64,000 nt of DNA from Clostridiales bacterium (lineage in GTDB: Bacteria > Bacillota > Clostridia > Christensenellales > Pumilibacteraceae): assembly GCA_022511445.1 (NCBI GenBank), contig JAFLVE010000015.1, forward strand, positions 1 through 64,000, written 5' to 3'. Both the position numbers and the translations under genes were made by a program. Each line of letters opens with the position of its first letter. The stretch's first letter is position 1. The notes under the pieces are model-generated. The model was not told the DNA's origin. It did not search any database and was given only the letters and a program-made list of their open reading frames with translations. This document shows, in pieces, positions 49,602 to 57,854 of this stretch.

Positions 49602-52600
49602 TTATTCCATTTTAGAGCCGCATTCCCTACAGAATGTAGATTCGTCTTTATTTTCCGCTCCGCAGTTCTTGCAAATCTTTTTTTCGGACTCAGTCGGAGG
49701 GTCAGCGCTGTCGTTCGACGCGGGTTCTGCGGAAGAATCGGCTTGAGCGGTATCTGCGTCTAGAGTCGGTTGTGCGCCTTTATCCGCAGCGCCGCTATCC
49801 GCGGTTTCCGCTACGGGTGCTTTCTTCTCTTTACGAAGAGCCATAAATAGGAGCACTGCCGCGCCGCCGAAGAACAGTACGCACGCGCCTGCGACGGCAA
49901 GCCACCACCACTTAAATACGTCTATGCTCGCTTGCTCGATTACAAGCTTATCGCCGCCGTTCTTTACGAAAGCGTCAGCCTCGTAAGCCGCGTTCGCCCA
50001 GGTGTAGATGATATGCTTAGCCGCTTGTCTTAACTGATAGGTAAACGCAGGGGAGGAGGTGTTCTGCTTAAAGGAGCCGGGTCCGCCGTAGCCGCTTACA
50101 GCGGTTGCGGTGTAGCCGTCCATCCAAAGGTCTCCGCCCGCGCGAATCATTTGGTCGGCGTTCATAAATTCCTGATGGTCCGAGTAGTCGGTAAGTACGG
50201 TGCCCTTAAAGCCCCATTCGTTGCGGAGAAGGTCGGTAAGGAGCGCTTCGCTTCCGCCCGCCCAAACGGCGCCGATTCTGCCGTAGGAGGACATAAGTCC
50301 GCTTGCGCCCTTGTCGATAGCCATCTTGAAGGGTTTAAGGTAGTTTTCGCGGAGCGCCTGCTCGGTCATCCAACAGTAGCATCCGTCGCGCATACTTTCT
50401 TGGTCATAGCCGATCATGTGCTTAATGTAGGTGTAAAGTCCGCCGTTAAGCGCGCCCCTTACCGTGTTGGCGCACATCACGCCGGAGAGGTAGGGATCCT
50501 CGGAATAGTACTCGTAGTTTCTGCCGCCGAACGCCGAACGGTGGAGGTTGGCGCCGGGGGCGTACCAGCCGTCTACGTTTGCGCCGAGCGCCTGCTGTGC
50601 CGCGGCAAGACCGAACGCCGTTGCAAGCTCTGCGTTCCAGGTCTGTGCGAGCACGGTGGTCATAGGATAGCCGATTTGCGCGTAAGCGGGAGCGTTGAAG
50701 GATCCGACCTGCGAAGGACCGTCAAGCGAGCGGGTAGAGGGCTTGCCGATGGACACAACCTGCTCCTCGTGGATATAGCCGTGGAGAACGAGGTTATGCA
50801 TTTCGGTAGTCGACATCTGGTTAAGAAGAGCATTCCACAAATCTTCGTCGTCGTAGTTGTCGGGATTGCCAAACAGAAAAGCGTCGTCGGTGAAAGCTTC
50901 CGACCTGTCTTCGTCGTAAACGAGATGGCTGATGTTTTTGTTTTCCGCCGCTATATTGGCAAGGGTGAAGTTGCCTTTTTCGCCGTAGTCGGGAACTTTC
51001 CCGCCGTTTGCGGCTAACCATGCATTATCCCAAGCGGTGGCGCTTGAAGAGCTGTAAAGGTTGGTTGCCTTAAGTACGCTCTGCCAAGCGCGCGCCTCCG
51101 CCTTTTCGGTGGGGAAGTTTGCAAAATGATTCTTACGTGACAGCCAATCGATTTCCTGATTACTGTCGCTTCCGTCGATTGCAATACCGTCGGAGCTTTC
51201 GTCGAGGAAGAGGTTTCTAATCTCCTCAAAGCCGTTGGAGCCCGCGTATGTGTTGTAAACCTGCTTGCTGCCTACTTTATAGGTGTAGGTTGCGTTGCCC
51301 GACGATATTTTATCGGAGGGAACAACGGTGTGCGCGTCCGTTCTTAAAGAAATCACGTAGTCGCCCGCTTCCAAAACGTAAGCGCCGTCGTCCTCGGTCT
51401 CGCTGTAAGACGCCATGTCCTGAACGTCAAACGAAAGGGTAAGACGTTGTGAGCAGTGATCGGGGTCTACTTTTTGCGGTTGAAGAACCAAAGTGGTTTT
51501 TGCGAATGCGGCAAGGTTTACTTCCGCCTTTTCTATCGTGCCGTTGTACGGGGGAGTGTAGTAGAGCTGGACGACGTCCTGTCCGGGGTAATTGCCTACG
51601 TTGGTAACGTCGACCGTAACGGAGACCTTGCCGTCGCTTACCGACCAGTTGTTAATCGCCCACGCGAATTCGGTGTAGCTGAGACCGTAGCCGAGAGGGT
51701 ATTGAACAACGCCGTTGTAGCCTTTGCCGTATTTGTTGTTTACTTTATTCCAGAATCCTTCGGCGTCCGCAGTCTCATACCACTTGTAGCCGACATAAAT
51801 GCCCTCGACGTAATCGAGGTAGCTGACGCCCGGGTATTTTTCGTTGCCTGCCGTGAAGTTAACGTTGCCGTTGGTGGTGGAGCCGTCGAAGGGATATATT
51901 TTATCCGACGCAGAAAGCCCGGTGTACTGGCTAACGCCGTCCATTGCGGTGTAGACGAAGGAGGGGTTGGTTGCAAAGTCGTAAACGTATGTATCTACAG
52001 TTCTGCCGGAGGGGGAGATTAAAATCTCCGCTTCATCTTCGCCTTCTTCGGATTCCGTGCCTTCGGGTTTTAATATCTTTTTTCCGTAAATGACGTTTAT
52101 AAGTCCGCCGACCGAATTGTTGCCGGTGCCGCCCGCAATGATTGCCGCGTCTACTTCATAGTCTTTAAGGAAACCGAGATTCATCGCGTTGGTGTTGTTG
52201 ATAAGCACGATTACCTTGTCGAAGTTAGCGCGTGCGTAGTCTAAAAGCTCTTCCTCTTCCGTAGAGACGTCGAGGTAGGTGCGTTCCTTGTCGACCGAGG
52301 CGCCCGCAAGTCCGCCGCTCGAGGGGGATGTTCCCGCGCCGGTGTAATTCTTGTACTGAACCATCGGGCAGTCGATACTTTCGCCCGAAATTCTCGAGAT
52401 AACCACGATTGCCGTGTCGTATTTAAGTACCGCCGCGTCGAGAAGGGCGGTGTACTTGGCGATTGAGACGGAGGGCTCGATTAGACGGCAGTACTCGTAG
52501 TCGTGTACGTTAAGCGCACCTCCGCCCGAACCGACGTCGTAGAACGGTCTACTTGAGCAAAACTCCGAGTAGTAGTTTGTGATAGCCTTATCGTACTCGA

Positions 52601-52982
52601 TTCCCGCCGCCTCGAGTGCGCCGAGGAATGTGGTTTTGGGCAATAGATTGCCGTTCTTTTCGTTGTTGGTGGACCGTCCCGAGCCCGAGCCGCCCTGTAC
52701 CCATTGGGTGGACGACCAGCCGAGTACGGCTACCTTGTTGTCCTTGTCGATGTCGAGGGGCAGGGCATTGTCGTTGTTTTCGACGAGAACGACGCCCTCC
52801 TCAACAATCTGCATTGCCAGCGCTTCACCGGCGGAACGAGTGCCTTCGCCGATGACCGATTGTCCGAATAAGAAGGTTAGCGACGGGTCGAAAATCGACA
52901 CAGCTACTATTACGGCTATTGCAAGTATGATTAATAATCCGGCAATAGGCGTAAAAATCGCAAGCTTTAACTTCTTCTTCAT
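49602..52982 (-). CDS. GH3-family glycoside hydrolase with N- and C-terminal TM segments and a zinc-ribbon tail
   Basis: VQYPLGYGLSYTEFAW; GWYAPGANLHRSAFGGRNYEYYSEDPYLSGVM; TVLTDYSDH; ends KKICKNCGAENKDESTFCRECGSKME. Confidence 0.93.
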   Translation of the reverse strand: MKKKLKLAIFTPIAGLLIILAIAVIVAVSIFDPSLTFLFGQSVIGEGTRSAGEALAMQIVEEGVVLVENNDNALPLDIDKDNKVAVLGWSSTQWVQGGSGSGRSTNNEKNGNLLPKTTFLGALEAAGIEYDKAITNYYSEFCSSRPFYDVGSGGGALNVHDYEYCRLIEPSVSIAKYTALLDAAVLKYDTAIVVISRISGESIDCPMVQYKNYTGAGTSPSSGGLAGASVDKERTYLDVSTEEEELLDYARANFDKVIVLINNTNAMNLGFLKDYEVDAAIIAGGTGNNSVGGLINVIYGKKILKPEGTESEEGEDEAEILISPSGRTVDTYVYDFATNPSFVYTAMDGVSQYTGLSASDKIYPFDGSTTNGNVNFTAGNEKYPGVSYLDYVEGIYVGYKWYETADAEGFWNKVNNKYGKGYNGVVQYPLGYGLSYTEFAWAINNWSVSDGKVSVTVDVTNVGNYPGQDVVQLYYTPPYNGTIEKAEVNLAAFAKTTLVLQPQKVDPDHCSQRLTLSFDVQDMASYSETEDDGAYVLEAGDYVISLRTDAHTVVPSDKISSGNATYTYKVGSKQVYNTYAGSNGFEEIRNLFLDESSDGIAIDGSDSNQEIDWLSRKNHFANFPTEKAEARAWQSVLKATNLYSSSSATAWDNAWLAANGGKVPDYGEKGNFTLANIAAENKNISHLVYDEDRSEAFTDDAFLFGNPDNYDDEDLWNALLNQMSTTEMHNLVLHGYIHEEQVVSIGKPSTRSLDGPSQVGSFNAPAYAQIGYPMTTVLAQTWNAELATAFGLAAAQQALGANVDGWYAPGANLHRSAFGGRNYEYYSEDPYLSGVMCANTVRGALNGGLYTYIKHMIGYDQESMRDGCYCWMTEQALRENYLKPFKMAIDKGASGLMSSYGRIGAVWAGGSEALLTDLLRNEWGFKGTVLTDYSDHQEFMNADQMIRAGGDLWMDGYTATAVSGYGGPGSFKQNTSSPAFTYQLRQAAKHIIYTWANAAYEADAFVKNGGDKLVIEQASIDVFKWWWLAVAGACVLFFGGAAVLLFMALRKEKKAPVAETADSGAADKGAQPTLDADTAQADSSAEPASNDSADPPTESEKKICKNCGAENKDESTFCRECGSKME

Positions 52983-53140
52983 ATCCTTTTTCCTCCATAT
53001 TTATTTTTAACAAACGGCAACGAGTGCCGATTCATCCGTATTTAAAATCTTGACATTGCAGTTTAACATATAATATAAGTAATAGGGCGCTATTTTCTTA
53101 AGTAGTCGGTTTTTTATCGTACTTTGCATGCCTTTCCGTC

Positions 53141-53169
53141 TTGAAAAAAATGTTATTTTGTTGTATAAT
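53141..53169 (+). promoter_or_regulatory. promoter TTGAAA-17-TATAAT for the GH5 gene
   Basis: TTGAAA 53141-53146, TATAAT 53164-53169. Confidence 0.75.
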
Positions 53170-53211
53170 TATCATATAAGCTTAGAGTTTAACAAAAGGT
53201 GGAAAGTGTTA

Positions 53212-54945
53212 ATGTTAAAACACCGTTTTTTAAGAATATTAATTGCGGCGTTACTGTCGTGCGCGGTATTGTCGAGTTCTGCGTGCATCGTCGTAAACAG
53301 ACCGCACGGGACCGACGAACCGGACCCCGAGCCGCCCGAGCAGGTCGAGCTTACGTTCTTAAAAGCGGAGGGCGAGTCGGTGAAAAACGCAAACGGAGAG
53401 GATGTCTATCTCCGCGGCGTCAATCTCGGAGGAATGTTCGTTACCGAGCACTGGATGACCGGCTTTAGCTACACCACTAAGCCGAATAACGACTATAAGT
53501 CGTTAAGTAAAACCTTTATCGAGAGGTTCGGCGAGGAAAAGACAAAGGCGCTTTGGAAGGAATACCACGAAAACTGGTGGAGTGAGCTTGATTATAAAAA
53601 CTGCGCGGAAATGGGCATAAACGTTATTCGTCTGCCGTTCTCGTACATGAACGTCGATTTCAGTGCGATAACAAGCTACGAGCACGCCGGCGAAAGCTAC
53701 GACTTTTCCGATCTCGACGCATTCGTAACTAAGGCGGCGGAGTACGGTATTTACACGATACTCGACTTGCACGGCGCGTACGGCTCGCAGAACGGTCAGG
53801 ACCACAGCGGCGAGATTTTCGACTCCGCTTCGCAGGTTACGTTCTATTCCAATCCCGAGATGATGAACCTTACCGTAAAGCTTTGGAGCGCGCTTTCCGA
53901 GCATTATAAAGACAACCCCTACGTGGCGGGGTACGATATATTAAACGAGCCGGGCGAAAAGGCGGGGCTTACCTCCGAGCGGCATTTTGCGTTTTACGAC
54001 AAGGTTTACGACGCTATACGCGCAACGGGCGACGAGCATATCGTAATATTCGAATCGTGCTGGGACGGAAAGGACCTCCCGCAGCCTTCGATGTACGGCT
54101 GGGAAAACTGTATATATTCCTTTCACCACTATACGAACAACAATACCAACGACGACGCCAATACCCTCGCGCACGGTCAGAGCTGGAACGAGAAAATCGA
54201 GGGAATAACCAAGCAAAATTTCGGCGTGCCTATTTATATGGGTGAGTTCACAAACTACACTACGAAAGCTAAGTGGGATTACGTTCTCGGTCAGCTTAAC
54301 CGCCTAAACTGGCACTGGACGAGCTGGACATACAAGGTGTGCGGCGGCACACCGTGGGGAATTGTGGATATCCGTCTCGATAACGACGATAAGATTGACG
54401 CCAATATCGACGAGTACGACGACATTATCGCAAAGATCAAGCTTCTCCGCACCGACGGCGCAAAGGCTAAGGAATATACCTTCCCGGACGGCAAGACGAC
54501 GCTTAAGAGTGTGTTTAAGCGGTATACTCAAGAGCCGCCGCAGACCGAAAAGCTTGAAGAGGAAATGTATGTATTCGACACAGACAGCGGATTTCTCGGC
54601 TACAAAGGCGTTGTCGGCGGCACGACGGTATTCAATTTAAGCGACGATTATTATGCGAGCAGTATGTTAAAGCTTTCGTACCATCCGAGCGGCGACGGCA
54701 GTGTGTATTTCAAATTCAACAACCTTTACATGTGCGTATTTACAAACGGCGGAACAAAGTACCTTACGCTTAAAACCTTGTCGAATACAAGCGATGCCGA
54801 CGCGCGTTTCTATCCCGTTTCATACGGAGGCGGGTGGGCGTTTATCTCGCGCTCCGCGTGCAAGTTTATCGCTGAAAACAGCGACGGATTGCTCGTGCTC
54901 TCCGCCTCGACGCTCGACGAAGCCGCAATCTTTTATTACTCGTAA
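53212..54945 (+). CDS. GH5-family glycoside hydrolase lipoprotein with C-terminal beta-trefoil/fascin-like domain
   Basis: SSSAC lipobox; DVYLRGVNLGGMFVTEHWMTG; DILNEPGE; IYMGEFTNY; C-terminal DSGFLGYKGVVGGTTVFNLSDDYY... repeats. Confidence 0.88.
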   Translation: MLKHRFLRILIAALLSCAVLSSSACIVVNRPHGTDEPDPEPPEQVELTFLKAEGESVKNANGEDVYLRGVNLGGMFVTEHWMTGFSYTTKPNNDYKSLSKTFIERFGEEKTKALWKEYHENWWSELDYKNCAEMGINVIRLPFSYMNVDFSAITSYEHAGESYDFSDLDAFVTKAAEYGIYTILDLHGAYGSQNGQDHSGEIFDSASQVTFYSNPEMMNLTVKLWSALSEHYKDNPYVAGYDILNEPGEKAGLTSERHFAFYDKVYDAIRATGDEHIVIFESCWDGKDLPQPSMYGWENCIYSFHHYTNNNTNDDANTLAHGQSWNEKIEGITKQNFGVPIYMGEFTNYTTKAKWDYVLGQLNRLNWHWTSWTYKVCGGTPWGIVDIRLDNDDKIDANIDEYDDIIAKIKLLRTDGAKAKEYTFPDGKTTLKSVFKRYTQEPPQTEKLEEEMYVFDTDSGFLGYKGVVGGTTVFNLSDDYYASSMLKLSYHPSGDGSVYFKFNNLYMCVFTNGGTKYLTLKTLSNTSDADARFYPVSYGGGWAFISRSACKFIAENSDGLLVLSASTLDEAAIFYYS

Positions 54946-55017
54946 GTCGGGATAGAGAGGTCAACCGAGTCGCGACCGATTATTTATTGACTTGATAAGT
55001 GCTATATGCTACAATAA

Positions 55018-55045
55018 AAAAGCAATGCGTTATTGCATTGCTTTT
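55018..55045 (+). terminator. terminator after the GH5 gene
   Basis: AAAAGCAATGC/GCATTGCTTTT. Confidence 0.75.
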
Positions 55046-55180
55046 GTTGTATCGGACATTTTTTAGGTGGCGTGCGAACACTGCGCCGAAAATCTGCGAC
55101 AAAAGACGGAAGCGGGAATTCTCTTTCAGGGTTGTGGGTACTATGGGTTACTACGGCGCAACGAGTCGTGTGCCCCAAAC

Positions 55181-55207
55181 AAAAACCCACACGCAAGGTG
55201 TGGGTTT
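55181..55207 (-). terminator. terminator of tRNA-Trp
   Basis: RC: AAACCCACAC-CTTGC-GTGTGGGTTTTTG. Confidence 0.7.
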
Positions 55208-55282
55208 TGGCAGGGGCGACGCGACTCGAACACGCAACCGACGGTTTTGGAGACCGCAACTCTACCATTGAGCTACGCCCCT
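55208..55282 (-). tRNA. tRNA-Trp (anticodon CCA), CCA encoded
   Basis: RC: AGGGGCGTAGCTCAATGGTAGAGTTGCGGTCTCCAAAACCGTCGGTTGCGTGTTCGAGTCGCGTCGCCCCTGCCA; 7-bp acceptor stem, loop CTCCAAA. Confidence 0.96.
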
Positions 55283-55340
55283 AAAGCTTAATTATATTAA
55301 CATTATTTGCGCGTAAAGTCAATAAAAAAAGGACGGTTTT

Positions 55341-56153
55341 ATGAAAAATAAGATAAGATTAACCGTAATCGGGTGCGGAACCATGGCGCAGGCGATTGTC
55401 GATTGGCTGACTAAGCCCGTTTCGTGTTCCGCCTTTAAGCAGAACGGCGATATTTTCGATATCACCGTTACCGATAAACAGGAGAAAAAGCTTTTTGCGC
55501 TTCGAGGGAAGTGCAAGGTTTCCTTAGATAATGCAGAGGCGACAAAACTAAGCGACTATGTTCTCGTCGCCGTAAAGCCGCAGGACGCCGAGAGTGCGCT
55601 TTGCGGTCTCGACCTAACCGACAAAGTCGTAATTTCCGTAATGGCGGGCGTGACGGTAGAAAGAATAAAAGCTCTTACAAAAAGCAACAAGGTTATGCGC
55701 GTAATGCCCAACATCAACGCGCGCGTCGGCGAATCCATGAGCGTGTATTGCTGCGACGGACTTTCCGACGAGAATAAGCGTGTTGCGATTGAGATACTCG
55801 GCTCGTTCGGGCAGTTCGATGAGATCGACGAGTCGCTTATGAATGCGGCGACGGGAATTGTCGGAAGCGGACCTGCGTTTATCCTTATGACGATAAAGGC
55901 GTTTTGCGACGAGGCGATTTCGCGCGGCTTTACCGAAAAGCAGGCAAAGGACCTTGCCGTGCAGGTTTTTATCGGCACCGCGCTTACCGCAGAGGAGAGC
56001 GACTGGAATTTCGACGCGCTGATTTCGTCTGTGTGCAGTCCGGGCGGGACGACAATCGAAGGCGTTTCCTATCTTAACGACAAGGATTACAACAAAATAA
56101 TTCGCGCCGCTATCTCTAAGGCGGTTTCGCGCTCGGAGGAATTGAGCAAATGA
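55341..56153 (+). CDS. proC: pyrroline-5-carboxylate reductase
   Basis: IRLTVIGCGTMAQAIVDWL; MRVMPNINARVGESMSVYCCD; GSGPAFILMTIKAFCDEAISRGF. Confidence 0.95.
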   Translation: MKNKIRLTVIGCGTMAQAIVDWLTKPVSCSAFKQNGDIFDITVTDKQEKKLFALRGKCKVSLDNAEATKLSDYVLVAVKPQDAESALCGLDLTDKVVISVMAGVTVERIKALTKSNKVMRVMPNINARVGESMSVYCCDGLSDENKRVAIEILGSFGQFDEIDESLMNAATGIVGSGPAFILMTIKAFCDEAISRGFTEKQAKDLAVQVFIGTALTAEESDWNFDALISSVCSPGGTTIEGVSYLNDKDYNKIIRAAISKAVSRSEELSK

Positions 56154-56590
56154 AAGAGGTTTCCATTTATACCGACGGAGCGTGCAGCGGAAACCCGGGC
56201 AAGGGCGGTTGGGGCGCGATACTTATCTACGGTAATAACGAGAAAGAGCTTTCGGGCGGGGAGGAGCAGACCACAAACAATCGCATGGAGGTTTACGCCG
56301 CAATCGCCGCGCTTTCCGCGCTTAAGGAAAGGTGCGCGGTCACGCTCTATTCCGATTCGGCGTATCTTGTAAACGCCATAGCCGAGGGTTGGCTTGCCGC
56401 GTGGAAGCGCAACGGTTTTGTGAACGCCGCGAATAAGCCCGTTAAAAACCGCGATCTTTGGGAAAAGCTCGACGAGCTTTTATGCTACCACAAGGTAGAG
56501 TTCGTAAAGGTCAAGGGTCATGCCGACAACGAGTACAATAACCGCTGTGACGCGCTCGCGCGGGGGGAAATAAAAAAGCTGAACGGTTGA
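56150..56590 (+). CDS. rnhA: ribonuclease HI
   Basis: VSIYTDGACSGNPGKGGWGAIL; NNRMEVYAAIAALSAL; VKGHADNEYNNRCDALA. Confidence 0.96.
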   Translation: MKEVSIYTDGACSGNPGKGGWGAILIYGNNEKELSGGEEQTTNNRMEVYAAIAALSALKERCAVTLYSDSAYLVNAIAEGWLAAWKRNGFVNAANKPVKNRDLWEKLDELLCYHKVEFVKVKGHADNEYNNRCDALARGEIKKLNG

Positions 56591-56596
56591 ATGTTT

Positions 56597-56632
56597 CCGT
56601 GGCGGTCAAACGAAACCGCCGCGGATTTTTTA
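56597..56632 (+). terminator. terminator after rnhA
   Basis: CCGTGGCGGT/ACCGCCGCGG then TTTTTTATTT. Confidence 0.75.
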
Positions 56633-56635
56633 TTT

Positions 56636-57541
56636 ATGGCGAAAGAATCGGACGGGAAAACGCATACTAAATTTATGAAGTCACAGACGGCGCAAGCGAT
56701 TATAAAGCTCTGTCTCGGGGCGCTGTGTATCGCCGCGGTCATTCTGTCCGGCATTTATATTTACGGCAGGAGCGCGGTATTTTTCCGTATAATCGTGCCT
56801 CTTTCGGTTTTGGCCACGGTGTTGTTTTGCGCGGTGGACGGTGTGCGCGCGGCGCACCTCGGTCGAGTGTTTTTGGTATGCGACGTTTTGTGTATCCTTG
56901 CCGTGGTTTTGTACATAACGTACTTTGAGACGGGGCTTAGCGAAACGTTTAGCGACTTTGACGCAATCCGTTCGTTTATTCGCGGAAGCGGGGCGTGGGG
57001 TTACGCTATTTTTATAGGACTTACTATTTTTCAAGTAGTGGTACTGCCTATACCCGAGGCGGTTACCATTCTTCTCGGCGTCGCGGTCTACGGACCGACG
57101 GTAAGTTTTATTCTGTCCGTGGTAGGTACGGTTATCGGCGCGGTAATTACGTTCTTTTTGGGCAAGGTGTTCGGGCGGCGGCTTTGTAACTGGATGTTCG
57201 GAGTGGAGAATACCGAAAAGTACGCAAGACTGCTCGGCGAAAAGGGCAAGCTGCCCTTTATCATAATGCTGTTGTTCCCGGCGTTCCCCGACGATATGCT
57301 GTGCACGATTGCCGGAATTACCGATATGTCGTACGGGTATTTTATCCTCGTCGTGTCGCTGACAAGGCCTGTAATGATTGGGCTTACGGCGTATCTCGGG
57401 AGCGGAATTATTCCGTTTGAGGGCAGGGGGATTGCCATATGGGTCGTAATCGCGTGCGTGCTGTTCCTGTTGTTTATGCTCGCGACGGGGATTAAACACA
57501 AGATAGAAAAACGCGCGGTGTACCGTTCGGGGAAAAGGTAG
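56636..57541 (+). CDS. TVP38/TMEM64 (DedA-like) family membrane protein
   Basis: polytopic; LPFIIMLLFPAFPDDMLCTIAGITDMSYGYFILVVSLTRPVMIG. Confidence 0.83.
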   Translation: MAKESDGKTHTKFMKSQTAQAIIKLCLGALCIAAVILSGIYIYGRSAVFFRIIVPLSVLATVLFCAVDGVRAAHLGRVFLVCDVLCILAVVLYITYFETGLSETFSDFDAIRSFIRGSGAWGYAIFIGLTIFQVVVLPIPEAVTILLGVAVYGPTVSFILSVVGTVIGAVITFFLGKVFGRRLCNWMFGVENTEKYARLLGEKGKLPFIIMLLFPAFPDDMLCTIAGITDMSYGYFILVVSLTRPVMIGLTAYLGSGIIPFEGRGIAIWVVIACVLFLLFMLATGIKHKIEKRAVYRSGKR

Positions 57542-57576
57542 CGCCGTAAACCTGAAAAAAATCGGCGCGAAATTGC

Positions 57577-57605
57577 TTGACTTGAAGTAGGCGCGGTGAT
57601 ATAAT
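57577..57605 (+). promoter_or_regulatory. promoter TTGACT-17-TATAAT of the thrS leader
   Basis: TTGACT 57577-57582, TATAAT 57600-57605. Confidence 0.8.
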
Positions 57606-57611
57606 TGCATT

Positions 57612-57826
57612 ATCCTAATTATCCGATTTGCGGACAAGTAGCAGCGTGTAAGCATTACAGAGAGCGAAAGAAAGCTGAGATTTTCGCATGATAAGCGCCG
57701 AGCGAAACCACCGCAACAGGAACCTTGCCGCGGGAAGCGGTTTAACAAGGCGGAAAACATTTTTTCGCGAAGTAAGGTGGAACCACGACAACAAATCGTC
57801 CTTATATTATAGGGACGGTTTTTTTA
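57612..57826 (+). ncRNA. T-box leader upstream of thrS
   Basis: AGAGAGCGAAAGAAAGCTGAGA, T-box AAGGTGGAACCACGA (57774-), terminator CGTCC...GGGACGGTTTTTTT; putative ACC (Thr) specifier near 57707-57712. Confidence 0.92.
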
Positions 57827-57854
57827 TTCGGAGAAAGTAATTTCGGAGGAAGTA

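Noticed and set aside
55067-55291. ORF ending GRRDSNTQPTVLETATLPLSYAPKA
   Set aside because: This is the well-known spurious translation across a tRNA gene read on the opposite strand; tRNA-Trp explains it.
56591-56635. Start of the TVP38-like protein at 56591
   Set aside because: That start would place the N-terminus inside the rnhA terminator hairpin; ATG at 56636 is more plausible.
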